From Nymphaea colorata (Eukaryota; Streptophyta; Magnoliopsida; Nymphaeales; Nymphaeaceae), in NCBI RefSeq assembly GCF_008831285.2, contig NC_045147.1, forward strand, positions 23,026,981-23,090,980: a stretch of 64,000 nt of DNA. Reading direction: 5' to 3'. The translations under genes were made by a program, and so were the position numbers. Positions 21,540-32,703 of this stretch are shown in pieces; position 1 is the first letter of the stretch, and the number at the start of each line of letters is the position of its first letter. A model generated the notes under the pieces. It was not told the origin of the DNA, ran no database searches, and saw only the letters and a list, made by a program, of their open reading frames with translations.

Positions 21540-24500
21540 CGGTATAAAGCTCTGTAAAAAATATACATAGTTTCTTGGATGGTAGTAAAAATTGCCCCTT
21601 GATGAAGAAGGCGCAAATGGCAGTTAGGAGTTTGTATAAGTACTGGAGCGATTAATTGGTCTGTGTCATGAGACACTTGTATTAGTTACATGTAAACTCG
21701 TGCATTATGAGATATGGTGAAGACATTGACGTTTATTAAAAGCTGTTCTTTCTTGGCATTGCACTAAGGTGGTCCACCAGCCTCGTTTGTTCTTTTTGTT
21801 ATCATCGGCCATGATTTGTTTCTAACATAACCCGGCATGATACGGGGCGGTGCAGCAAGAAAACAAATGTTGGTGCATTGAAGTTCAATGACATGTTAAA
21901 ATGGTCCTCCTTGTTTCCTTCTCAGCAAATATAGTAGCATTATCTGTTGATCGATTGATTACCTTTTCCTGTCAAACAGAAGATCAATAAAAGAATTTAA
22001 CTCCCCCCAAAACTGAACTGTTTTCAATTTCTCTTCTCTTTTGACAAGGAGTCTCGTCCACAACCAGACTATATCAATGAATCTCTGCTGCAGAAGTAAA
22101 ACCTGGGTGAGAGACAGTAACCAGAGGAAAGCTCCCCGTGACTTGCCAAAATATATTTTAAATGTACAGATAAAATAACTTCCTGCTCATTTCTCTCTCC
22201 CTCTCCCCTACATGTGGCCCTTGGACTCAATTTATCGCTCTTCTGCTTCAAGTGTCATAATGTCATACAAGGATAATACCATGTGACGAAATAGGGACCT
22301 GAAAAGTGTCTTCACTGCAACATACTTTGCAACTTAACGCTTTTTACTTAGGTACTGATCATTTTTCACCATATTTTGAAAAGAAAAGTTGTCGAACAGT
22401 TGTCTTAAGCAGTTGTATCTCCTGCTGATGAATCATGCTATTTGATTGTAACCATTTGTTGAGATTAACAATGGAAAAATTAGTCCATGCTGTGTGCACC
22501 ATTACAGAGAGTCCACTTACCACATTTACTTAGTGCAACCACAAATAGTACTTTGATTTTATCTTCTTTCTCTTTGCATGTTTTTCATTTTGCTTGGCTT
22601 TCTTGTTCCCGGTGACAAATTGGCGCACAATTTAGTTAATGCATTCCCGTTTCATCGGCACAAATAGTACTTTGAAACAAAACACCAAGCAAGATGTCAT
22701 ATATGAAGAAAGCAAGAAATTGTATGACAAATAACAAAAGAATAGTCTTCCTGGCATTATTAACCAAAAAAAAACTGGCCGCAAGCGCAGTATAGAAAAC
22801 TTTCACACCCACATAAAGTAAAACCCAAGAAAGAGAATAGTAGTAACACAAAGCAGTAAGACAACATAACCGACAAAAAAGACCAAAAAAAAAAAATCTC
22901 TTTTCTTCAGAAAAACACAGGAAAATATTGTTAAAGAAACGCCTCAATGTAAATCAAAGAGTCTTCACAAGATCAGAAATCTTAAGTTCCATACAATTTC
23001 CTCCCTCCATCTCTGTTTCTTCCATCTCTGTTTCTTTCTTCAAAGCTTCGATTCAATCCCGCTGCAACTGACGGAAATCCTGGGAATTGCCAATCACAAT
23101 TAATGACATGGCATTTTAATAGCATCAACATTGGCGTAGCTCCAAAAACGGTGATGATCAAGGGGCCTCGAAAAGTCTCGGAGATCCATTCCGGCGATAT
23201 CATTGATCCTGGAATCGGCTTACGTGTTGTCACCGTCTTCTTCCTTCATTCATTTAATCCTTTGTTGATAATTTATTGCTGGATGACAATGAACCGGACA
23301 CGCCGCAGACCAGTAAATGAAAGACGGCCCATTCAAGCGGTATACACCGATCGGGCAGATGACACGTCAAATCATTGGTTGTTGAGTATATTATATCTTC
23401 GCATCATCACCGTCCGCTCTATTTATTATATCTTTTGAACCAAATCGCGGCGTCTACTTCCGGAGCTATGACCGGTCTCCCTTACTTTGAAGAGGGCAGT
23501 AGAGCACTGCCCACATTAGCTTATCATCCGCTGCCGTCCAGCCACATCGCTAGATCGCCGGAATCAGGCGCCGGATTGGAAGGGACTTGCGCGCACCTAG
23601 TTTTCGTGTCCAAGTTTCAGCTGCAGAAGTGCCAACTACGGCTAACCATGAATTTCTCTGCCAGTAGCAAAGGCCAAAACTTTTTGGTGAGGGACACTAA
23701 TACATGGTAACCTAAACTTAAATCTTCAAAAAAAATTTAACCTCATTAAGTACAAGCACCAATATATAATAGACCAATTCATTTGGCTATATGTGGCCAA
23801 TTGCCCACACTATTCTATAAGTGGCTCTGGTACGTGTTCATGCCACATGAGGTATAAAGGTGCAAAACGGATCCTATTTGGATCGAACAAATGAGAAATT
23901 AAGTTCAAACGTCCCAAAAAATTTTGTACTCCTATAGCAGCTTTGGAAGAAGGGGAATCACGCAACCTGAAGGATCGGCACAAAACGTGCTCTGATCTGA
24001 TGATTATACTCGCTTTGCTTTTTCTTGTTTTCTTGGTATCTTTCTCTTTTACATCGAATTTCAATCCGGCTTTCTGCAGGCCGTGCATCATTTAACAAGA
24101 GAAACACGTGCAGCAAATGCACGCGGAAGAAGCGGAACAAATTGCGAAGAACAAACTAAGTCAAATTATTACGATCACATAATTATAGAAATTAGAGAGA
24201 GAGAGAGAGAGAGATTTTCATGGTCATGTATACTGCCTACTTAGATAAAGTAACCTTGGAAGAGAGGGAGGGATAAAGAGAGAAAGAGAAGGTGCAGTAA
24301 ACAAAAAAAAAAATTGAACATTCTGTAAAAAGTGACTTCACGTTTCTATTGTGCCTCTCTCTACAGTAGAGATTACATCGTCTGCTTAACACTCTAAGTC
24401 TCTAACTCCTGTTCTTTGTATGACCGAAAAGAAAGCATCTTCCACACGACAAGTTGAACCCATGTGACAGACAGGGGCGCCATTTATGGTTGCTTCTTTG

Positions 24501-25206
24501 GCTATCGAACGAGCGAACACGGTCAATGACAGTCCGCCAACAATTTTTACAGTTCAAAAGATTCAAGACGGGCATGGTTCCGAAATTCAGGCTGTTCAAA
24601 GGAGCTTCGATTTCATACTCACCAACTTGCTGTCCAGCATTAGATCACGTACTACTGTTGAATATGTGGATCACTCCCCATGGTGCCATTTTGCGGCCTC
24701 TTGAGAGATGGACGGCATCACGTTCTGGATAATGCATGTTCATCGTGGGCGTCTTCATTTCGCTCTAAGAAACATGACATGTGGGCACTGAATATGGCAT
24801 GAGAAGAAAAATTGCTTGTGACTATCGGCCATCTCATGTGAATCGACAGCTCAATTTATTGTGGCTGCTGTTTTGAAAGATGGTCTCGTTGAAGAAATGT
24901 GGTCATGGGCCACAAAAAGTCTTTCTAAAAATATATTTGTCCTCAGAGGCCGCCTTCGGATCCTTTGGGCTTTTCTTTCTACAAATCTATTCGCATAAAG
25001 GAAGGGGAAAATTAGTTGTGGTTCCTATTGCTGAAATTAAACTTTTATGAGTTAACGAATTTAACGTTACAGAGTCTAAAACTCTTACATCGATCATATT
25101 TATACATCCAAAAACCATAAACATTGTTTCCAGAATCCTATAGATTTGGACATGAAGACGTGACCAGCTTATATGTACAGCATGAGCAATGCAGGTCTAC
25201 CAGGTA
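21540..25206. other. Intergenic between EXPA copies 4 and 5
   Basis: No gene is supported. There is a short (GA)n run near 24196-24213. The part from about 24750 to 24910 shares words with the distal flank of copy 6. Confidence 0.5.
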
Positions 25207-25280
25207 GCACACAAGAAGGCATAAGCATGTGTTCGTGTGGATCGCACACAAGAAGGCATATGCATGTGTTCGTGTATGAG
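25207..25280. repeat. 37-bp tandem duplication upstream of EXPA copy 5
   Basis: Two near-identical units (25207-25243 and 25244-25280) each carry GCACACAAGAAGGCATA and GCATGTGTTCGTGT. They lie directly before the paired CATGTG module and add more CATGTG words. Confidence 0.85.
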
Positions 25281-25283
25281 CAA

Positions 25284-25352
25284 TGCATGTGGAGTGGGTC
25301 CCAAGAGGTTAGCTTGTGATCCTCTGCACCTAATTTCCGAATGCGCTTCATT
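25284..25352 (+). promoter_or_regulatory. Paired CATGTG module upstream of EXPA copy 5
   Basis: Half A is GCATGTGGAGTGGGTCCC and contains the TCP-like GTGGGTCC. Half B is degenerate (AATTTCCGAATGCGCTTC), having lost CATGTG. Confidence 0.5.
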
Positions 25353-25481
25353 TGCATGCTCATCACAGTAGGCCGCAGAGGGCATGGCAGGCAAGAATCA
25401 GAGTGGCCCCTCGCCTGTCTCTTGTGTACACAAATATCGATCAAAACTGATCTCCACTTCAACTACCAAGCTTTTGTGAAA

Positions 25482-25490
25482 TATAAATAG
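25482..25490 (+). promoter_or_regulatory. TATA box of EXPA copy 5
   Basis: TATAAATAG, 110 bp before the ATG, followed by TTCCCCTTTGCCTTGCATCA. Confidence 0.85.
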
Positions 25491-25591
25491 AAGGCACTTC
25501 CCCTTTGCCTTGCATCAAGCCGATTTTTCAGCTCTTCTCTTTGCTAAGGTTTTAGCTTCCTGCTCTGCCATTTCATAAGAACAGGGTTGCA

Positions 25592-26596
25592 ATGGCTCCT
25601 CTAATTAACCCCTTCTCAGCTACCCTAGTTTCCCTCTTCCTCTTGATTGTCTCGTTTGCCTTTTCTCCTACTGTCTCTTATGGTGACTTTGGATGGCAGA
25701 GTGGGCACGCCACTTTTTATGGAGGTGGCGATGCCTCTGGGACTATGGGTAGGTCTAAAACTCGCTGGATATCGGCATTGGTCAGGCCTTCTTTAACTAG
25801 AAAGAGGCGAAGCCTTTGTCATTAGTTTGTTGGACCATAATTATCTGGATGCAGACGTGTTCTCATTAATTCAGTATTTGCTGTGAAATTTTGGAACAGG
25901 GGGAGCTTGTGGCTATGGCAACTTGTACAGCCAGGGGTATGGCACACTCACTGCTGCACTCAGCACTGCTCTCTTTAACGATGGCCTCAGCTGCGGGTCT
26001 TGCTATGAGATGAGGTGCAATGACGACCCCAAGTGGTGCCGGCCGGGCAGCATCACAATCACTGCCACCAACTTCTGCCCCCCCAACTACGCCTTGCCCA
26101 ACAACAACGGAGGGTGGTGCAACCCTCCGCTGCAACATTTCGACTTGGCTGAGCCTGCTTTCCTGCAGATTGCTGAGTACAGGGCCGGAATTGTCCCCGT
26201 GGCTTTCAGAAGGTCAGTCCTTGCCTGCCAGTACACTAACATTTTGCTGAAAGAGGAACAAGTTTTCTTAATGGTATTGTTCTGATTAACAGGGTACCCT
26301 GCGTGAAGAAAGGAGGAATAAGGTTCACCATCAATGGCCATTCTTACTTCAACTTGGTCCTCATCACCAACGTCGCTGGTGCAGGGGACGTCCACGCTGT
26401 GTCCATAAAGGGGTCGAGAACAGGGTGGCAGCCCATGTCCAGGAACTGGGGCCAGAACTGGCAGAGCAACTCCTATCTAAACGGCCAGTCCCTCTCCTTC
26501 CGGGTCACCTCCAGCGACGGCCGGACGGTCACCAGCTACAATGTGGTGCCTGCCAATTGGCAGTTCGGCCAGACCTTTGAGGGTGGTCAGTTCTAG
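25592..26596 (+). CDS. EXPA: Alpha-expansin, EXPA copy 5
   Basis: Exons are 25592-25748, 25900-26212 and 26293-26596, giving 257 aa. It starts MAPLINPF, unlike the MAA- start of most copies. Signal peptide runs to about SYG before DFGW. Domain 1 is complete ([28 protein letters not shown]). Domain 2 has VTSSDGRTV and NVVPANW where most copies have VTTSDGK and NVAPANW. Intron 1 uses the donor GTAGGT. Intron 2 is the shortest of the array (80 nt) and has the conserved end TTGTTCTGATTAACAG. No lesions. Confidence 0.95.
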
Positions 26597-26660
26597 AGAG
26601 GAAGATGGAGGACGTACTTCTTATATTTCTTTTTTGTTTTGAGATTTGGAATATAGGAAG

Positions 26661-26710
26661 GGCCATGCATGCTGACTGCTGTGGTTGCTTTCTAGCGCCC
26701 GCAAGGCCAT
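26661..26710 (+). promoter_or_regulatory. 3' hairpin element of EXPA copy 5
   Basis: Outer stem GGCC with GGCC. The left arm has a small insertion (GCTGACTGCTGTGG), followed by TTGC, loop TTTCTA and GCGCCCGC. It begins 65 nt past the stop. Confidence 0.55.
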
Positions 26711-29700
26711 AATATGAGCTCTTTATATACTATATATACATGTGATTTTTTTTTTTTTTTTTTTTTGCGTATGTGGTGCATAGTATACACCGTCTGTCTG
26801 TGCTTATAGAAACAACAGTGTTTTGGCAGATTATGCAATTGCATGTGGAGTAGTTATTTGTTCCTCTCTCTACATGTTAAGAAGTTGTATCACCCGAATA
26901 ATATATAAAAGATATTCAGATGATGACATTTATGAAAAGTTATTATGTTTTGGGCCTTTTGGCATTTTACTGGGATGGACCACCAATAATTGAACATTCA
27001 CTTTTCCTTTTTGTATTGTGGTTGCTAATATGAAATATGATCTTGTTACCCAGCACGATCTTATGACGTCAAGGTTGTCCAATCGGAAAGTTTGGATCGA
27101 GTCCCTAGTTTGTCCTGTACTCTGTGCTCTCATATGATTGTAATCCTGATAAAGAATGATAATGGAGCTTGTTGGGAGCTTACCTCTCAGTTAGTATACC
27201 AATTAATTGAACAGTCAATCTTGTCGCCTGTTATCAGAAAAGGAAAAACATAACGGGATCTAGACAAATGGCCACCAGGCAGAACTCCGGCAGCAGAAGC
27301 ATGTTGGACAATATCTAGTGGAACAGAGTGACACGCATGACCACCTGTGAACTTTCTCAAACAGATGAGTTAAATAACTCTCTCTTTACAAATGTGGTCG
27401 TTGGCCAGCCCTTTTGGTCTGCCATTAGCTGTTCCGGACACCAGCTCATTGGGAAGGATGTCTTCAAAAAGGATACTTTTTGAATGCACTGCAGTTCATC
27501 ATGTTGCCATTTCGTCAAACAGTTGAATTACAATTGACTTGAAGTTCAGTAATATGTGGAAGTGATTAGCTGTTCCCTGTTCCTTCTTCTGCAACGTAAA
27601 GTCATCTATCAACCGATTCAGTCTTTTGGGAAGAACGAGAAACATTTTACTGCTGCCAAACTGTTTGGCAAAGTTTGAGAAGATGAAACCAAGAATCCAT
27701 CTTCAACAGTATCTGACGTCCTTTCTGTTTATTGCGATTAATCTCACGGATTTTGCTAGAAGCAACAACAAAGCAAAAGAATGAGAATTCGTCGTTGCTT
27801 CACGTTATTGAACAATTAATGAACATGGTATGGATCCTTGGCATGAATGCTTCGATGTTTGGTAGTGCCCATTTGTCCAGACAAATTTGGATAATGTGGG
27901 AAATCGGACATGCTCTAAGTGCTTGTTCGTTAAAGCAATGCATTCCCAGTAAACTGATGATCTTTTGCCAGTTGCCAGAATTTAATGGGGACTAATGGAT
28001 TCCAACCTCACTGAAATTCAAAATTCTCTGTAATTGAGTGCCTTAAACTGCAAGTTAGCCCATCTATCCGCCCAACTCTTGTGCGTACAAGAGCGAGATC
28101 ATGAGAAGGGGGGAAAAACTCGGAGATGATGCGTCCAAGGTACCTAACGAGTTAAGGTCAAGTATTCAATGCCTGGATTGCGTCTCTGTGGGCACAACTG
28201 AAAGAGAAAGAAGATCTACCTTCCAGCTTGGCCATTAGAAAACAGTATGTTTGACCAGAATCACTTCCAAAAGAGAAAAAAGAAGAGAAGTATATATTCG
28301 ATTTAAGTATCATATATTATAGAGTTTAGTTTACTTCAACCCATATATTCCTTATATGAAGAAAACTTCTTTTGAATATAATATATGTGAAGAAGTTGGT
28401 AATAGAATACGGATATAAAGCATTTTCTGGCCTTTGAATCTAATTAAAAATTCATGAGGACTGATTAGATTCACTTTGAAATTATAAACTGCATGTGCTT
28501 GTGCAGAAAAAGGGCAAGGGTGGGGGGGTGCGTTGGATACCATCTATTTGCTTATCTGTTTATAATAATATTTCCGGGGGGTTATTACTTGTAGCCAGGC
28601 AAGCTAGCTAGAGATGCAGAGACTCCTCGTTTCAAGAGACGCCAGTGGAGTATTAAAGCGGCTCAAGTTAAAAGGTCTTCAACTGCTAACCAAGCGGACC
28701 AAGGAGAAAAGTTTCTTAGAAAATTGGAGTCGAGTGATATGTCAAATCACCGATCGTTGAATACAGTTTGTCAGCTTTAGAGTCACGTATCACTCTCAAA
28801 GTTAAAGTGGACCTCGTATGCTGAAAGCCCACACGAATGATCATGATCGGTTTCGTCAAGGATACAAATCATAACTTGGATTAGCATACGATGGGTTATT
28901 CGGTCAGACTTGTTCATTTGATCGACTTTCAAAATAACCTGAATCGGGTGAGTCAAGACGAATTGATGATCAGGTTTTTTAGTGATTCGAGCTGACTCGG
29001 GCAATTCACCAACCAGTTCGACGAGTCAGCCAACTGTGATACACGCAGTTTGGATTCAGGTAGATGTCAGATTTGCCCCATTCAATTTAGTTGGATCTTC
29101 TATGTAGGCTCTCAAAGTTTGTATCTGAAACTATATACACCAAGTACAGATCTGGTTGGGATTGAGATTGATCCATTGACATCGATGAGGAACTGTTGTT
29201 TAACCTGGCGGTTTGGCTGTATCTTCATATGGGCATCCACTTTTTCTGTCTCAGGTTTATTAGGCCTTTTTCTGCTCGTCTTGTGAAATGTGTTTCTGAT
29301 GCTTCAACCGGCTACCTTTTCAAGAGTGGCAGAGCCATACACGGGCCAGGATGAGCACGTGCAGCTCATGAGTTGTGTTCAAGAAGTTGTTTGCGTCTAT
29401 GACATGTCACATGAGTTCAAATGCAAAATAATTTTAGGAGAAAAGCCTTCCATCGAGTTTGATATTTGACGATAAATTCTTTAAACGTATTTGATAAGAA
29501 GAATGTTATCTTTTTATTTTTTTGTTCTATCAAAAGGACTATGTTGGCATCTAAATATCCTTTGCGCCTCATTGGTGCATGTCAATAACAGTGTCTCTAA
29601 TGCAGGTAAGAATTGGCATAGTGGCACAGTTCGATTCTCATGGTAGTTAGCTTAGCTAAGCGAGTAAAAGTTTGGTGTTTCTGTTGGATGTTGGTTCTCA

Positions 29701-31265
29701 ATTTTGAAAACTTATTGCACAATCAAACAACCTAAGGCATGTTTTTCAGTTCAGGTTGGCCATAAAAACATGCGATTACATGTCGGAGGTGTCATTTGCT
29801 CCGGAGAGTACGGGATAAATTGTCCTATTGAATATTATCTCTCATAGGATTCACCTACATTTTGAGCAGAAACTAATATAGATTTCCAACTCTACCTACT
29901 TTTGATGTGTCACAACAAACATCTCTTACTCCTTGAGGGTAGGACTTGAACCCCCCTCCATTAAGAAACGGATCCAGTAGTAGGTGTCATAAAAAAAAAA
30001 AAGGAATATAGAACCTTTGGGTAGATGCCCAAGTTAGGTTTAAAACCTTTTAGTGGGCTCTTTCAAAATTATGCCAGAAAAACTGCCCCTGGAACATTGT
30101 GCTGTTGACCATGTTCGACTTGTTCTTCCTCGATGGAGGCGAAGTTATTCCTCGAGACAAATTATCTCTACTTTTAAAGACAAAGTATCTCTACTTTTAA
30201 AGACAAATTATCTTTTCAATCAAACATGAAAATTTTACTCTGGGAGCATCTGGCATGGTCCTAATTCAACCCAACAACAACATGCCTCTACTCTTACCTT
30301 GGAAGTAGTTATAAGAAGTTTCGCAAGCTCGATTGAGAATCTCGAATTCAACCTCAGCATCATGGACAGTTCTCGTTTGTAAATTTAAAAATCTTTATAA
30401 GCCGTTGATGTTAAAACTTTCTAATGCCATTCATCTGAAAGATAGAGGATGATTCGAAGAGGGTGGGGCATCCAACACAACGCATCTCTACTGATCTCTC
30501 AGTTCTTCGCTACGCTGTGTCTGTGGGCAACATGATCTTTTCCTTCTATGTGAAGTCAAGCTGGAGTTAGGCTGCAGACTATCAAGAAAAGCACGTGCAG
30601 TAACTGTTGGAGGAAAAGCCAGAAGGGTTTGCGAAAACAAACTGAAAGAATTATAAAAGATTCCACTGTTTGATTTCCAATCCTGTTAATCACAAGATGG
30701 AAAAAGAAGCGTTCCTCTCACGGAAAGTTTTCCCGTGAATCTGTTAATCTAGGGCGCCCTTTCCGGAGAACTTTTCAAGCGTTAAAAAAACTGAAAAGCT
30801 TCCCAAGTTTACTGCCAATAGATTACGGACGGCTCGAACTCCAAGCTTTGACTGTCTTTTGGTTCTTACGCTAGCCAGCAGCACACAATCCCGTTCAGGA
30901 AAACCCGGAGCTGAACTCTCTCGAGAGCAGTTCAAAAACCGCTTGGGTCTAACAAAATGGAGCAAGTTGGCGGGAAGTGTTGAATGGTTCCCTCCGCATG
31001 ATGCAACTAGCAGCAACTTGGGGGATTAGAGTTCAATTTGGGGTCCTTCATTTGGCCTTGAAAACATGGCATGTGGGCATTAAACATGAGTAAAATTCAT
31101 GAAGCTGGACATGTCTTGCCAATTGAAAACTCTGTTGCTTATCGCAGCCGTTTTAAAGATAGATCGCTTTGAGGGAGATGTGATGATGTTTGACATGAAC
31201 TTCATGTGGGTATGGGCCAGAATTCCTTTTTATTTTGTTTTCTTTTTTTAGGCTCGTCTGCAGGC
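26711..31265. other. Intergenic between EXPA copies 5 and 6
   Basis: No gene is supported. A poly-T run lies at about 26747-26766 and a 23-bp tandem repeat (2.5 units) at 30155-30212. The 31040-31200 part resembles the distal flank of copy 5. Confidence 0.5.
30155..30212. repeat. 23-bp tandem repeat, about 2.5 units
   Basis: Units start AGACAAATTATCTC and end CTTTTAA, with one substitution between units. Confidence 0.85.
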
Positions 31266-31270
31266 CTCAT

Positions 31271-31333
31271 CCATGTGCAGTGGGCTCCATTTGAGGCTCG
31301 TCTGCACCGAACATTTCCATGTGCACTTCAGCT
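31271..31333 (+). promoter_or_regulatory. Paired CATGTG module upstream of EXPA copy 6
   Basis: Half A is CCATGTGCAGTGGGCTCC and half B is GAACATTTCCATGTGCACTT, the latter almost identical to half B of copy 1 on the other side of the array. Confidence 0.6.
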
Positions 31334-31464
31334 GTATGTCAACAGCTTTAAGCCTCCAAAGACATTGACGGTGAGAGGCGCAAGTGGCCCCCTTGCTTGT
31401 CTCTTCTACACACAAACATTAATTGCAGGTCGTCTCCTCTTTAACTACCACCTTTTCCTTCAAA

Positions 31465-31473
31465 TATAAATAA
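31465..31473 (+). promoter_or_regulatory. TATA box of EXPA copy 6
   Basis: TATAAATAA, 98 bp before the ATG, followed by CCTCCCTTTTGCATAGCATC. Confidence 0.8.
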
Positions 31474-31562
31474 AGGATCCTCCTCCCTTTTGCATAGCAT
31501 CTTCATCAGTTCATCTTCTTGGCTTCGTCTCCTTCTCTGCATTTCCTGAAGAAAGGGCTGCA

Positions 31563-32586
31563 ATGGCTACCCTTAAGTTGTCTATGACTAGACCCACTTC
31601 CCTCTTCTTCTTCATTGCCTTCTTTGCCTTCTCTCCTACTGTCTCCTACGGTGACTCTGGATGGGAGAGTGGGCATGCCACTTTCTACGGCGGTGGTGAT
31701 GCATCCGGGACAATGGGTAAGTCTGCATTCTGCGGAATGCTGCATTTCATTGATTCTTCTGCAACTTGGAGGGGTTAAAATTTGTCATTAGCGGGTGCAG
31801 GGCTGTTTTTGTTTCATATGTTGGGTGATTCATATATTTGATGTGCAACTATGCATCAGGGGGAGCTTGCGGCTATGGCAACTTATACAGTCAGGGCTAC
31901 GGCACGCTGACTGCTGCACTCAGCACTGCTCTGTTCAACGATGGCCTGAGCTGTGGGTCCTGCTACGAGATGAGGTGCAACGACGACCCCAGCTGGTGCC
32001 GGCCAGGCAGCATCATGGTCACTGCGACCAACTTCTGCCCGCCAAACTTCGCTTTGCCTAATAACAATGGAGGGTGGTGCAACCCTCCCCTGCAGCACTT
32101 CGACTTGGCCGAGCCCGCCTTCTTGCAGATTGCTGAGTACAGGGCTGGTATTGTCCCTGTCGCATTCAGAAGGTGAGAAGATAGTTCTAGTGTTTTAATA
32201 ACCCAAATTTGGCTGGAAGAAGAAGAAGAAAAAGACGTGACGCATGTATTTTTTTTTTTGCTTGGTGGGTTGTTCTTAACAGGGTCCCATGTGTGAAGAA
32301 AGGAGGAATAAGGTTCACCATCAATGGCCACTCCTACTTCAACCTGGTGCTCATCACCAACGTCGGTGGTGCAGGGGACGTCCATGCCGTGTCCATAAAG
32401 GGGTCGAGAACAGGGTGGCAGCCCATGTCCAGGAATTGGGGCCAGAACTGGCAGAGCAACTCCTACCTCAACGGCCAGTCCCTCTCCTTCCAGGTCACCA
32501 CCAGCGACGGGAAGACTGTCACCAGCTACAATGTAGCGCTTGCTAATTGGCAATTTGGCCAGACCTTTGAGGGTAGCCAGCTCTGA
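31563..32586 (+). CDS. EXPA: Alpha-expansin, EXPA copy 6
   Basis: Exons are 31563-31716, 31860-32172 and 32283-32586, giving 256 aa. Signal peptide is about residues 1-30. Domain 1 has distinctive WESGH (others WQSGH or WQGGH) and SWCRPGSIM, with the cysteines, NGGWCNPP and HFD intact. Domain 2 carries NVALANW in place of NVAPANW and ends EGSQL instead of EGGQF. Intron 2 (110 nt) lacks the conserved sequence seen in six other copies. The 3' end of intron 1 shares CATATATTTGATGTG with copy 8 and a close form with copy 7, so it looks transitional between the two halves of the array. Confidence 0.95.
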
Positions 32587-32662
32587 GACATGGGGATAGC
32601 AAGAGAGAATATTTTTTATCTCTTGTTGTCTGTATGAAGAAAAAAAGATTGCAGGACTGGGG

Positions 32663-32703
32663 GGCCATGAATGCTGAGGTTGCTTTCTAGCGCCCGCTTG
32701 GCC
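32663..32703 (+). promoter_or_regulatory. 3' hairpin element of EXPA copy 6
   Basis: Outer stem GGCCA with TGGCC; core GCTGAGGTTGC, loop TTTCTA, then GCGCCCGC. It begins 77 nt past the stop. Confidence 0.6.

Noticed and set aside
29600-29700. tRNA-like GTTCGATTC phrase near 29630
   Set aside because: I found no matching acceptor stem or anticodon arm around it.
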